DNA of 25,593 bases. It comes from CAYYOS01 sp964473355. GTDB lineage: Bacteria; Pseudomonadota; Gammaproteobacteria; Burkholderiales; REEB80. The stretch's first letter is position 1. Each line of letters opens with the position of its first letter. Below the pieces are notes generated by a model. The model saw only the letters and a list, made by a program, of their open reading frames with translations. It was not told where the DNA came from and did no database searches. Shown piece after piece: positions 14,039 to 22,834 of this stretch. The translations under genes and the position numbers were made by a program. The stretch covers positions 1-25,593 of the forward strand of contig CAYYOS010000016.1 of the NCBI GenBank assembly GCA_964473355.1, given 5' to 3'.

Positions 14039-14815
14039 TTACTTCTGCACAAACGCCCGCTCAATCACATAATGCCCCGGTTCACCGATGCGCGGGGAAA
14101 TTTGAAAGCCGCGTTGATCCAGTATCGCGCTGGTGTCGGTTAGCATTTGTGGGCTGCCGCAGATCATGGCGCGATCCGTTTCTGGGTTTAGCGGAGGCAA
14201 GCCAATATCTTCGAATAATTTCCCATTTTCAATCAGATCCGTCAGTCGCCCCTGATTGCGGAAGGGCTCGCGGGTAACGGTGGGATAATAAATTAATTGG
14301 TCGCGCAATGCTTGGCCAAACTGTGCGTTTTTGGGCAATTCGTTTTCAATAAAATCAGAATAGGCCAATTCGCTGACCCAACGCACGCCATGGATTAACA
14401 CAACTTTCTCGAAACGTTCAAATGTTTCCGCCGCTTGAATGATGCTGATAAAAGGTGCCAGCCCCGTGCCGGTGCTAAGTAGGTAAAGATTTTTGCCGGG
14501 CAGCAAATCATGCAGCACCAAGGTGCCCGTAGCTTTTTTGCTAACCAGCACTTCATCACCAACTTTTAAATGTTGTAAGCGTGATGTGAGCGGGCCATCC
14601 GGAACGATAATGCTAAAGAATTCCAAGTGTTCGGCGGAGTTGGGGCTGGTGATGCTATAGGCGCGCATTAATGGTTTGCCGTCCACGGGCAGGCCTATCA
14701 TCACGAATTGGCCGTTTTCAAATCGCAGCCCGGGATCACGCGTCGTCGTGAAGCTGAATAAGGTATCATTCCAATGGTGTACGCTTAAAACGCGCTGAGT
14801 TAATACAAAGCTCAT
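14039..14815 (-). CDS. fpr: Ferredoxin--NADP+ reductase (258 aa)
   Basis: This is a single-domain FAD/NAD(P)H oxidoreductase of the bacterial FprA class. The FAD-binding RAYS motif (residues 51-54), the phosphate-binding TSRL and the nucleotide-binding STGTGLAPF (114-122) are present. AMICGSPQM and the C-terminal GEPGHYVIERAFVQK follow, the latter ending with the terminal aromatic region that gates the flavin. It transfers electrons between NADPH and ferredoxin or flavodoxin in the cytoplasm. The ATG at 14815 is preferred: it has AAGGA upstream and gives the family's usual 258 residues. Codons further upstream in the same frame extend to 15040 but run into the divergent permease gene and encode no family sequence. 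It is convergent with the toxin gene. Confidence 0.95.
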   Translation of the reverse strand: MSFVLTQRVLSVHHWNDTLFSFTTTRDPGLRFENGQFVMIGLPVDGKPLMRAYSITSPNSAEHLEFFSIIVPDGPLTSRLQHLKVGDEVLVSKKATGTLVLHDLLPGKNLYLLSTGTGLAPFISIIQAAETFERFEKVVLIHGVRWVSELAYSDFIENELPKNAQFGQALRDQLIYYPTVTREPFRNQGRLTDLIENGKLFEDIGLPPLNPETDRAMICGSPQMLTDTSAILDQRGFQISPRIGEPGHYVIERAFVQK

Positions 14816-14968
14816 TTCATTCCTTGTGGCTAAAAGCTCGATTTTAACACCTGTGGCTGGCGCGACATATTCAAACACGGGTTTTTGGGAATCGACAAGC
14901 GTCATAGCAGGCGTTGCGACCGCGCACAAATAGGCACCGAACATTCTTTGAGCCTTGGTTAAACGATA

Positions 14969-16048
14969 ATGAACGATCTCAAAGCGAAGCAAACCGTTAC
15001 TCCAACCGCCGATGACTGGGGGTCGCGCAGCCACATTCATACTCTCGTGCTAATAACGGTAACGCTGATTGCAATTTATTTTTGTTATCGACTGGCGGTG
15101 CCGTTTTCTCCCGCGCTGGCATGGGCGTTGGCGTTTGCAGTTTTATTTGCCCCGCTTCAACGCTGGCTGGAATCGAAAGTAAAGCATCCGAACTTGGCTG
15201 CGAGCCTTTCGGTTTTGATCGTGGCGCTAATCGTGGCGGTGCCCGCAATTTTCGTATTGGAACGGATGGTAGGCGAAGCAATTAGGGGAGCGGAAACCAT
15301 CCGGACTCTGGTGGAATCTGGGCAATGGCGCCGTGCCTTTGAGTCTCATCGATTCTTAGCGCCCATAGGCGTCTGGATAGAGCAGCAATTCGATCTGCCC
15401 GGAATAATTCAGAACGCTACCACTTGGCTGACTAACGCTGCAGCTTCTTTCGTCCGCGGCTCTGTGTTGCAGCTGATCGGCGTTGTTCTGACCTTTTACT
15501 TATTGTTTTATTTTCTTCGCGACCGAAGCCTGGCACTTAAATCATTACGTTCTCTATCGCCGCTTTCGGAAGCGGACATGCGCCATTTATTTACGGGTGT
15601 CGCTGATACCGTTCATGCAACCCTGTACGGCACCTTAGCAATCGCCGTCGTGCAGGGGACGCTGGGTGGGTTAATGTTTTGGTGGTTGGGATTGCCCGCC
15701 CCCTTACTGTGGGGGATTGTGATGGGACTCCTTGCCGTCGTACCTGTGCTCGGCGCGTTTGTGATTTGGATTCCCGCCGCTATCTTTTTGGCTTTGGATG
15801 GTAGCGGCGGAAAGGCCTTGTTGCTCACTTTTTGGGGCACAATTGTGGTTGGGGGCATCGACAATTTATTGTATCCAATGTTGGTAGGTAGGCGGTTGAA
15901 AATGCACACCGTCCTCGCGTTTATTTCTATTGTTGGCGGGCTAATCGTTTTCGGTGCCTCCGGCTTAATTTTGGGACCTGTAATATTCACCATCACCAGA
16001 ATACTTTTGGAAATTTGGAGCCGGCGGAACACGGCTGCTGACGTATAA
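14969..16048 (+). CDS. AI-2E family permease (PF01594-like, 359 aa)
   Basis: Hydrophobic segments cover about residues 27-45, 48-63, 78-97, 160-187 and four more in the C-terminal half. The C-terminal part has the family hallmarks VVQGTLGGLMFWWLGLPAPL, LLAVVPVLGAFVIWIPAAI and DNLLYPMLVGRRLKMHTVLA. The family was named for autoinducer-2 export but members also act as sodium/proton antiporters or have no known substrate, so the transported molecule should be left open. It is divergent from fpr, with 153 bases between starts, and the PPK2 gene begins three bases after its stop, so the two are translated as a unit. Confidence 0.9.
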   Translation: MNDLKAKQTVTPTADDWGSRSHIHTLVLITVTLIAIYFCYRLAVPFSPALAWALAFAVLFAPLQRWLESKVKHPNLAASLSVLIVALIVAVPAIFVLERMVGEAIRGAETIRTLVESGQWRRAFESHRFLAPIGVWIEQQFDLPGIIQNATTWLTNAAASFVRGSVLQLIGVVLTFYLLFYFLRDRSLALKSLRSLSPLSEADMRHLFTGVADTVHATLYGTLAIAVVQGTLGGLMFWWLGLPAPLLWGIVMGLLAVVPVLGAFVIWIPAAIFLALDGSGGKALLLTFWGTIVVGGIDNLLYPMLVGRRLKMHTVLAFISIVGGLIVFGASGLILGPVIFTITRILLEIWSRRNTAADV

Positions 16049-16051
16049 CAC

Positions 16052-16852
16052 ATGAGTAAGAAAACCGAGGAAAACCACCTGAGAGGACACGAGCCGGAGA
16101 TTTCAAAAAAGGGATACAAGGAAAGTTTGTACCGACTGCAGGTCGAACTCGTTAAACTACAGCGACATTTCATCGAGCATAAAAATAAAATCCTAATTAT
16201 TTTTGAGGGACGCGACGCAGCTGGAAAAGACGGAACCATCAAGCGCATCACGGAACACTTAAGTCCCCGAGAAACGCGCGTGGTAGCGCTCGGCAAGCCC
16301 TCAGATCGCGACCGTAGCTCCTGGTATTTCCAACGATATGTTCCGTATCTGCCCAGCGCCCAAGAACTCGTACTCTTTAACCGCAGTTGGTATAACCGTG
16401 CAGGCGTTGAACGGGTAATGGGCTTTTGCACAGAAGCCGAGTATCAAGAATTTATGGGTACCGTGACGGAGTTCGAGCACATGTTAGTGCGCTCTGGCAT
16501 GACCTTTCTTAAATACTATCTCGATATTAGTAAACCCGAACAAAAGGAACGATTGGAGGAGCGCAAACAAAGTCCGCTCACTCAATGGAAAATTAGCTCC
16601 TTGGATAATGTTGCGCTGGAAAAATGGGATGACTATAGCGTGGCCCGCAACGAAATGCTGGCACACACCCACAATGCGATTTCGCCTTGGACTATCGTGC
16701 GCGCTGATGACAAGCAGCTGGCGCGGCTTAATGTGATTAAAGATATGCTGAGCAAACTGGATTATAAAGACAAGGATTCGGGTTTGGTCTTGGCAGACGC
16801 ACGCGTCGTATCGCCTTACTCTTCTTCACACACCGGCCTACTCGCACCGTAG
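16052..16852 (+). CDS. ppk2: Polyphosphate kinase 2 (PPK2, 266 aa)
   Basis: The Walker A motif FEGRDAAGKDG (residues 51-61) is followed by the lid region DRSSWYFQRYVPYLP (87-101) and FNRSWYNRAGVERVMGF (109-125). RKQSPLTQWKISSLD, EKWDDYSVARNEML and SPWTIVRADDK complete the class I PPK2 profile. The residue before RSWYNR is Asn110 where many members have Asp. The enzyme moves phosphate between polyphosphate and nucleoside di- or triphosphates in the cytoplasm. It starts three bases after the permease stop, and the metal ATPase follows by 43 bases. Together these suggest a stress- or metal-related transcript in which polyphosphate chemistry and export are co-expressed; this link is inferred. Confidence 0.93.
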   Translation: MSKKTEENHLRGHEPEISKKGYKESLYRLQVELVKLQRHFIEHKNKILIIFEGRDAAGKDGTIKRITEHLSPRETRVVALGKPSDRDRSSWYFQRYVPYLPSAQELVLFNRSWYNRAGVERVMGFCTEAEYQEFMGTVTEFEHMLVRSGMTFLKYYLDISKPEQKERLEERKQSPLTQWKISSLDNVALEKWDDYSVARNEMLAHTHNAISPWTIVRADDKQLARLNVIKDMLSKLDYKDKDSGLVLADARVVSPYSSSHTGLLAP

Positions 16853-16895
16853 TCAAAACCTCACAAGACTTGCCGCGTACAAATAAGGAACAACG

Positions 16896-19289
16896 ATGAA
16901 AACAAGCATTATCGATGTGCGCGACCTGCTCTCCCCGTTGAGCGCCTCGGGAATCGAGAATCAGCTCGCTAAGTTGTCGGGGGTTAAGCAAGTCGATGTG
17001 AATAATGTTTCCGGCAGCGCGACGGTGTTGTATGACGAGACGCAGACGGACCTCAGTACCATCAAGGCCAAAGTGCGCGAATGCGGCCATCACTGCGGCG
17101 GCGAGCTTGTGCCAAAGCATATTTGTGAACAAGAGCATCCGCGGGGCGATGCACAAATCACGGCCAACTCGGCAGTAGCCACCCCTGCCCCGACACCACA
17201 GCCCGCGCACAGCCAGCACAGGGGACATATCGAACCGGTTAGGGCCGCCAAACCCGCGCATCCTGCGGAGCATGCGGACATGGATAGTATGGGCCATGAG
17301 ATGGGCCACGGCGCGGGCATGGACATGCAGGCGATGGCCCGCGACATGCGCAATCGCTTCTTTATCGCGTTGGCATTTGCTGTACCGGTGTTTCTTTACA
17401 CCTCGATGGGTATGGAGTCTCTCAACCTTGAGCCGCCATTTGGAATTGAGCGCGATATTTTCTTGTTCGTGCTAGCGAGCGGCGCGATTATCTATCCCGG
17501 TTGGCCATTTTACGTCGCTGCGTTTCGTGCCATCCGCAATGGCGTGGCCAACATGGCGGTGCTGGTTCTACTGTCGGTGGGAACGGGATATTTTTTTAGT
17601 ATCGGCGCGACATTTTTCTTTGAGGGCGAACAGTTTTACGAAGCTTCGTCGGTGTTGCTGGTGTTCATTTTGCTGGGACACTGGCTGGAGATGCGCGCCC
17701 GTGCCGGTGCGTCGGACGCCATTCGCGCGCTGATGGATCTGGCGCCGCCGAAAGCAGTGGCGTTGCGCGAAGGGCGCGAGATAGAGCTGCCGACCGCCGA
17801 GTTGATTGTCGGCGACACGGTGATCATTCGGCCCGGTAATAAAATTCCGGTGGACGGGGAAATCATCGAGGGTGTATCGCAGGTCGACGAATCCATGCTC
17901 ACCGGTGAATCCATGCCGGTCAAAAAAGTAGTTGGAGCCACCGTAATTGGCGCCACCATCAACAAAAGCGGCAGCTTTAAATATCGCGCCACCAAGGTTG
18001 GTGCCGATACCGCGCTCGCACAAATCGTCAAGCTGGTGCAAACCGCACAAAACTCCAAGGCCCCCGGACAACGGCTGGCGGATCGCGCCGCACAATGGTT
18101 GGTGTTCGCCGCCATCGTCATCGGTCTTGCGACTTTTGCAGTGTGGTTCTGGTGGATCGGGGAGCCGTTGCTGTTTGCAATGACGCTGACGATCACTGTG
18201 TTCGTTATTGCCTGCCCGGATGCATTGGGTCTGGCCACGCCCATGGCAATCATGGTCGGCACCGGCCTCGGCGCCATGAATGGCATCTTGTTCAAGAACG
18301 CCGCAGCCTTGGAAGAGGCCACCAAACTCAACGTGATTATTTTCGACAAGACCGGCACGCTGACCTTGGGGCAACCTAATGTCGTGGATGTAGCGACGGC
18401 AGCGGGCACCGATGTGGACGCCATGTTGGCGTTGGCGGCTACCGTTGAGCAGAGTTCCGAACACCCTCTCGCCCAGGCGATTCTGAAACGTGCGGCGGGA
18501 ATGCCAACGCAAGCAAGCAGCGGCTTTACCAATATTGATGGCATGGGCGCGAAAGCGGAAGTTGCCGGACGTACGGTGCTGCTAGGTAACCGTAAATTGA
18601 TGGACGCAGAAAAAGTTAACATGAGTAACCTGACCGACAAGGCGGACGAAATGCAAGGCGCGGGCCGCACCGTCGTACATGTCGCCCATGGCGGTAAACT
18701 GCTCGGACTTATCGCCATCGCCGATGCGTTGCGGCCGACTTCCAAAGACGCGGTCCAGGCGCTGCAGCAACGCGGCGTGAAAGTGGCCATGCTCACCGGC
18801 GACAATCGCGCCACCGCCGAACGCATCGGCAGGGAACTCGGTATCGACATCGTGCTCGCCGATGTACTGCCGGGGCAAAAGGCGGAGAAGGTCAAGGAAC
18901 TACAAGCGCAAGGTAACAAGGTCGGCATGATAGGCGATGGCATCAACGATGCCCCCGCGCTGACGCAAGCCGATGTCGGCTTCGCCATCGGCGCCGGCAC
19001 CGACGTGGCCATGGAGAGTGCAGACGTGGTGTTGATGAAGAGCGACCCCTTCGACGTGGTCGGGTCGCTTGAACTTTCCCGCGCCACGCTGCGCAAAATG
19101 CACCAGAATTTATGGTGGGCAGTGGGCTACAACGCCATTGCCTTCCCGCTTGCCGCGGGCGTCTTCTATCCGTTCACGCTGAGCCCCGAGATTGCAGCAC
19201 TGGCCATGTCAGGAAGCTCGGGGTTAGTTGCGGTGAATGCGCTCATGTTAAAACGCACGAAATTAGCAGGTATGTTTAAAAGTGGATGA
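16896..19289 (+). CDS. P1B-type heavy-metal (probably copper) ATPase with CPD motif (797 aa)
   Basis: Residues 1-60 form an HMA-like domain that has lost CxxC (LLSPLSASGIENQL). A Cys/His cluster (ECGHHCGG...HIC, 62-77) and a His/Met-rich linker (HADMDSMGHEMGHGAGMDMQ, 126-145) follow. The core has TGES (336-339), CPDALGLATP (440-449), DKTGTLT (484-490), the HP segment SSEHPLA, TGDN and GDGINDAP. The last helices carry GYNAIAFPLA and AMSGSS, matching the YN and MxxSS signatures of copper-transporting P1B-1 pumps. The transport motif is CPD instead of CPC, a less common variant I recall from other proteobacteria. AAGGA precedes the ATG. The gene seems more GC-rich than its neighbours. Copper or silver efflux across the inner membrane is the likely role, with specificity uncertain. 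Confidence 0.92.
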   Translation: MKTSIIDVRDLLSPLSASGIENQLAKLSGVKQVDVNNVSGSATVLYDETQTDLSTIKAKVRECGHHCGGELVPKHICEQEHPRGDAQITANSAVATPAPTPQPAHSQHRGHIEPVRAAKPAHPAEHADMDSMGHEMGHGAGMDMQAMARDMRNRFFIALAFAVPVFLYTSMGMESLNLEPPFGIERDIFLFVLASGAIIYPGWPFYVAAFRAIRNGVANMAVLVLLSVGTGYFFSIGATFFFEGEQFYEASSVLLVFILLGHWLEMRARAGASDAIRALMDLAPPKAVALREGREIELPTAELIVGDTVIIRPGNKIPVDGEIIEGVSQVDESMLTGESMPVKKVVGATVIGATINKSGSFKYRATKVGADTALAQIVKLVQTAQNSKAPGQRLADRAAQWLVFAAIVIGLATFAVWFWWIGEPLLFAMTLTITVFVIACPDALGLATPMAIMVGTGLGAMNGILFKNAAALEEATKLNVIIFDKTGTLTLGQPNVVDVATAAGTDVDAMLALAATVEQSSEHPLAQAILKRAAGMPTQASSGFTNIDGMGAKAEVAGRTVLLGNRKLMDAEKVNMSNLTDKADEMQGAGRTVVHVAHGGKLLGLIAIADALRPTSKDAVQALQQRGVKVAMLTGDNRATAERIGRELGIDIVLADVLPGQKAEKVKELQAQGNKVGMIGDGINDAPALTQADVGFAIGAGTDVAMESADVVLMKSDPFDVVGSLELSRATLRKMHQNLWWAVGYNAIAFPLAAGVFYPFTLSPEIAALAMSGSSGLVAVNALMLKRTKLAGMFKSG

Positions 19290-19366
19290 AGAGTACGAAA
19301 TCGTGTGCACAACGCGCGCACTTCTTGTAGCTAATACCAGACACGACAAGAACCAGAGCCCGCCGC

Positions 19367-19912
19367 TTAAATCGGCGCCTGTAACACCACAAAATCCACC
19401 TGCACCGTTTCCTCATCGCTAGAGAACCATACACTGCCGTCTTGGAGGTTACAGCTGAACTGCATATTACGCTGCGCCAGCTTGGACAGTGCTTGAGTAA
19501 CGGGCATCGGTAAGTCGATCACAGTCAAGTTTCTGAGCCGCTCGAGCTTAGGTGCAATTGCCTTCCACCACAGCTTAGCGCCGTGGCCGCCATAAGTGTA
19601 GATCGCAACTTGCTTAGCGCGGCCGCTGGCTTTGAGGATGCGCTTTTCCTCTGGCAGGCCAACGTCTATCCACAGCTCGATGGCCCCGGTTAAATCTTTT
19701 TCCCAGATGTCAGGTTCATCGGCTTCTGAGATGCCTTTCCCGAATGCCAGCTGTGCGTGTGCGTGGCGAGCAAATGCCAATAGGCGCACCATCATGCGCT
19801 CGTCAGTTTCGGATGGATGGCGTGCGATGGTCAGCGCGTGGGTGGCATAGTAATGCCGATCCATGTCTGCAATTTGCAAACTGGCTTTGAAGATAGTTGC
19901 TTTGAGTGCCAC
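19367..19912 (-). CDS. yaeQ: YaeQ family protein (181 aa)
   Basis: The start is GTG giving MALKATIFKASLQIADMDRH, the family's usual opening. TLARHPSE-type residues (ALTIARHPSETDERMMVRLL), GISEADEPDIWEKDLTG and GLPEEKRILKASGRA match the conserved core. The YaeQ fold is related to the PD-(D/E)XK nuclease superfamily. The acidic residues of DEPD, and of WIDVGLP with EEKRILKASG, correspond to that site, but nuclease activity is not established. The length matches the family. It is convergent with the metal ATPase (77-base gap, no clear terminator) and lies downstream of the metallo-beta-lactamase-fold gene. Confidence 0.93.
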   Translation of the reverse strand: MALKATIFKASLQIADMDRHYYATHALTIARHPSETDERMMVRLLAFARHAHAQLAFGKGISEADEPDIWEKDLTGAIELWIDVGLPEEKRILKASGRAKQVAIYTYGGHGAKLWWKAIAPKLERLRNLTVIDLPMPVTQALSKLAQRNMQFSCNLQDGSVWFSSDEETVQVDFVVLQAPI

Positions 19913-19936
19913 GGTTTAAAGCCTAGAAAGCCACAT

Positions 19937-19969
19937 GGCGAAAAGGTGCGTTAGCTTACCCATTTCGCC
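19937..19969 (-). terminator. Stem-loop after the metallo-hydrolase gene
   Basis: GGCGAAA (19937-19943) pairs with TTTCGCC (19963-19969), extended by AGGT/ACCC around a 10-base loop. It lies between the stop of the hydrolase gene and yaeQ. There is no clean U-tract, so it may be a partial terminator or an mRNA-stabilising hairpin. Confidence 0.4.
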
Positions 19970-19977
19970 CGCAACAC

Positions 19978-20919
19978 TTACTTCAAGCTTTCCTTTTCCA
20001 AGAGTAGATAAGTGTTGTACGCGTTGGCACGGTTGGCGTCCTTAAAAGCGGGTAAACCGGAGAACTTCTTCCAATTAGTTTTTGCGTAAGCATCTTCGAA
20101 GGGTACGAAATTCTCCACGGCTTTACTCATCTCCGCACGAACGTAAGTAAGATAATCGCGCGTTAAAGCAAGATCTTTTGCCGGGGTATTGGAAACGCTG
20201 CCATGCCCGGGTATTAAGTATTTCGGCTGTAAGGGCAAGAGCTTGTTCAGCGCCTGCAACCACATTTTTGTGTCGGCGTCGCCGACAAATGGCACCCGCC
20301 CCTTAAATATTAAATCGCCGGAGTACAGCACGCCATCCTCTTTAACGAGCATGGCTACATCCTCCGGTGAATGCGCGGGACCAACGTAATAAAGCACGAA
20401 ATTCACGCCGCCCAACTGAAATGTCACGTCGCCCTTAAGCCAAAGATCTGGTTGAATAAGCCGGGTATTTTCATCCACCCATGGAAACAAATCTTCGCGG
20501 CGCTGAGCTAAGCGTGCCTTCGCAATATCCGACGCCAAATACTCTTTGCCGCGCTCATGCGCCCAGATTTTCGCACCACGCGCTTTAAAAGACTGCAATC
20601 CGTAAACATGATCGGCATGAAAATGACTAACGATGACAAGCTTAATAGGTAAAGGGGTAAGCTTCGCTATCGCCTTTATCAGCTCATCACCCAGAGGCGG
20701 GCTGCCTAAGGAGTCAAATACCACCACACCGGCCGGCGTGATTACAAAACCGGCGTTAGACATGAAGCCCTGATTTGCCGACGACGCCGCGCCCGGGTGG
20801 CCTTGCACATAGTAACTATGCGCGCCGACCTTGATTGGCTCTACTTTAACGGTAACGGGTGTATTATCCGCGTGTAAACTAAAGGGTACCAAAAAAACTA
20901 TCGCGAGAAGGAATTTCAT
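19978..20919 (-). CDS. Secreted metallo-beta-lactamase-fold hydrolase, SoxH/quinoprotein-relay type (313 aa)
   Basis: A signal peptide MKFLLAIVFLVPFSLHA (residues 1-17) targets the protein to the periplasm. The zinc site is complete: HFHADH (99-104), His183 in GPAHSPED, Asp202 in YSGDLIF and His239 in IPGHG. GFVITPAGVVVFDSLGSP is typical of the subgroup related to SoxH and the quinoprotein relay metallohydrolases. The substrate is unknown. The ATG at 20919 is chosen because AAGGG lies just upstream and the signal peptide starts there; an in-frame ATG ten codons earlier would add a charged leader. It is divergent from the CobD-like gene. Confidence 0.88.
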   Translation of the reverse strand: MKFLLAIVFLVPFSLHADNTPVTVKVEPIKVGAHSYYVQGHPGAASSANQGFMSNAGFVITPAGVVVFDSLGSPPLGDELIKAIAKLTPLPIKLVIVSHFHADHVYGLQSFKARGAKIWAHERGKEYLASDIAKARLAQRREDLFPWVDENTRLIQPDLWLKGDVTFQLGGVNFVLYYVGPAHSPEDVAMLVKEDGVLYSGDLIFKGRVPFVGDADTKMWLQALNKLLPLQPKYLIPGHGSVSNTPAKDLALTRDYLTYVRAEMSKAVENFVPFEDAYAKTNWKKFSGLPAFKDANRANAYNTYLLLEKESLK

Positions 20920-20984
20920 ATTGCCCTTAAGCTCTAAAAATTCGTTCATTATAGGATATTCACAAATTAGTTGCGTCTATTCCT

Positions 20985-21917
20985 ATGCTATTACTTAGCT
21001 TAGTCATCACCTTAATCGCCGAGCATTTCCGTCCCATCACGCATCGCGTTTCCCTGTACGCTTATTTCACGCGTTACGCCCACTACCTGGAAGCATTCTT
21101 CAACGCCGGCGGCTACCGCCATGGTGCGCTGGCCTGGCTAGCCGCGGTGCTACCGGTGGTGCTCACGGTTTGGGCGATAAATTACTTCTTAACGCTGGTG
21201 CATCCCTGGCTGGGCTTGATATGGAACGCGCTGATTCTTTATTTGACCTTAGGATTTAAACACTTTAGTGACAGCACTACAGCCATCGCGGCTGCGCTGC
21301 GGGCGCAAGATTTAACCCTCGCGCGCAAGTTGACGTCGCGTTGGCACAATCGACCTACTGACGAATTAAGCGCCAACGAGATTGCTCGCTTAAGTGTCGA
21401 GCGCACCCTAATTTATGCGCACCGTCATTTATTTGGCATCATGGCTTGGTTTATTTTATTGGGGCCGGCTGGCGCCGTGTTGTACCGGCTGGCCCATGTT
21501 TTAAATCAATTATGGTCGACATTAGATACGAAACAATATGGTGCAATTGGCGTATTCGCGGGGCGCACGTTTGAGTTGATGGATTGGTTTCCTGCACGGC
21601 TTACCGCTGCCAGTTTCGCTATCGTCGGTAATTTTGAGGACGCGATTTATTGTTGGCGCTACCAAGCCCCCACTTGGTCGCAAATGCGCCTGGGAATTCT
21701 CTTGGCCAGCGGTGCCGGCGCGATAGGCGTGCGTTTAGGAGAAGCGCTGACTTATAGTGGTAAATCCGAATACCGCCCGCAATTGGGGCTGGGCGAGCTC
21801 GCTGATGCCGACTTTTTAGAGAGCGCCATCAGCTTAATTTGGAGGGCGTTATTGCTGTGGTTAGCGGCGATGCTGCTAATTTATCTTGGGTATTGGCTAG
21901 GAACCCGCAGCCCTTAG
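20985..21917 (+). CDS. CobD/CbiB family membrane protein (310 aa)
   Basis: The pattern is that of the betaproteobacterial CobD/CbiB family (PF03186 type): YFTRYAHYLEAFFNAGGYRH near residues 27-46, YLTLGFKHFSDSTTAIAAAL, and ERTLIYAHRHLFGIMAWFIL. FARRTFELMDW-like GRTFELMDWFPARLTAASFA and GNFEDAIYCWRYQAPTW follow, then ILLASGAGAIGVRLGEAL. The protein has about five membrane helices. True CobD makes the aminopropanol linkage of adenosylcobinamide; this branch is found without other cobalamin genes nearby, so a role in cobamide synthesis should be treated as unproven. No cobalamin riboswitch was noticed upstream; the 65 bases to the divergent hydrolase start are too short for one. Confidence 0.88.
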   Translation: MLLLSLVITLIAEHFRPITHRVSLYAYFTRYAHYLEAFFNAGGYRHGALAWLAAVLPVVLTVWAINYFLTLVHPWLGLIWNALILYLTLGFKHFSDSTTAIAAALRAQDLTLARKLTSRWHNRPTDELSANEIARLSVERTLIYAHRHLFGIMAWFILLGPAGAVLYRLAHVLNQLWSTLDTKQYGAIGVFAGRTFELMDWFPARLTAASFAIVGNFEDAIYCWRYQAPTWSQMRLGILLASGAGAIGVRLGEALTYSGKSEYRPQLGLGELADADFLESAISLIWRALLLWLAAMLLIYLGYWLGTRSP

Positions 21918-21997
21918 TTCTAGTCCGAGATTGGTTGTACCGGCATCAAACCTCATTCTTGCCGCCTTATTCTCCTTTTATTGCAAACTGGAATAAC

Positions 21998-22834
21998 TTA
22001 ATTGTGCGACGGCACATTGGCGCACCATTCGCTCCATGAGCCAGGATATAGCACGCTCCCGGACAGGCCCGCGACCTCCATCGCTAAAAGGTTGTTGCAC
22101 GCGGATACACCCGAGCCGCAAGTATGGATTACTTGGTTGGGTTTGAGCTCACCCAATATGGCCCGATATTCCTCCTGAAGATCTTGGGGAGATTTAAAAC
22201 ACCCTTCTTCGTCAAAATTGCGGCGGAAAAATCGATTTTCAGCGCCGGGGATATGACCCCCTACGGGATCCAAGGTCTCGCCTATACCGTTAAATCGATC
22301 GTGGCTACGCGCGTCTAAAATTTTTAATTGGGGTTCATTGATGTGTGCTTGCAACCAGGTTAAATCCTTTAGTTGCTCCGGGTGTGTCGCGCCCTGAAAA
22401 TCGGTAGGGGCAACCTTCGGTAGCTCCGCCGTAATGGGTCTTTTTTCTTTCAGCCATTTTTTAAACCCCCCATCCATCACGGCCACGCGATCGTGTCCCA
22501 TCCAACGCAACAGCCACCAGAAGCGAGCCGCATAAATGGCTAGGCCATCGTCGTAGGCGACTACTTGTTTGTTTGAATCAATTCCCCATAGACCTAATTG
22601 CTTGGCGAATAATGTGGGGTCGGGTAACGGGTGCCGTCCATTTTTACCGGTGACGGGCCCACTTAGATCATTTTCCAAATGAGCATATTGCGCGCCGGGA
22701 AGATGTTCACGTTTATACATGTACTCGCCCGCGACAGGCTCACTCAGCTCAAAGCGGCAGTCAAAAAAAAGCCAGTCGGGATTATCTAAATTCTGCGCTG
22801 TATCAGCGGTGGAAATGATGTTTGAATAATGCAT
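21998..22834 (-). CDS. sseA: 3-mercaptopyruvate/thiosulfate sulfurtransferase (278 aa)
   Basis: Two rhodanese domains are present. The first has WLFFDCRFEL and VVAYDDGLAIYAARFWWLLR, with an Asp in place of the catalytic Cys (structural domain). The second has LKILDARSHDRFNGIGETLD, GGHIPGAENRFF and the active-site loop HTCGSGVSACNN with Cys239. The CGSGV loop is the form associated with 3-mercaptopyruvate rather than thiosulfate (CRxGx). The enzyme moves sulfur to thiol acceptors or cyanide in the cytoplasm. Its start overlaps the end of the DUF2784 gene by 32 bases, so the two are translationally linked. It converges on the CobD-like gene with an 80-base gap. Confidence 0.93.
   Translation of the reverse strand: MHYSNIISTADTAQNLDNPDWLFFDCRFELSEPVAGEYMYKREHLPGAQYAHLENDLSGPVTGKNGRHPLPDPTLFAKQLGLWGIDSNKQVVAYDDGLAIYAARFWWLLRWMGHDRVAVMDGGFKKWLKEKRPITAELPKVAPTDFQGATHPEQLKDLTWLQAHINEPQLKILDARSHDRFNGIGETLDPVGGHIPGAENRFFRRNFDEEGCFKSPQDLQEEYRAILGELKPNQVIHTCGSGVSACNNLLAMEVAGLSGSVLYPGSWSEWCANVPSHN

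Noticed and set aside
14816..15040. An N-terminal extension of fpr
   Set aside because: The extra residues match nothing in the family, overlap the divergent permease gene, and a good ribosome site precedes the internal ATG at 14815.
15613..16431. A 272-codon minus-strand frame over the permease and PPK2 genes
   Set aside because: It is an antisense shadow spanning two well-recognised plus-strand genes.
17636..19096. A 486-codon open frame on the minus strand opposite the metal ATPase
   Set aside because: It is an antisense shadow of a GC-rich gene; the protein is low-complexity Ser/Ala/Pro and has no family pattern, while the plus strand holds all P-type ATPase motifs.
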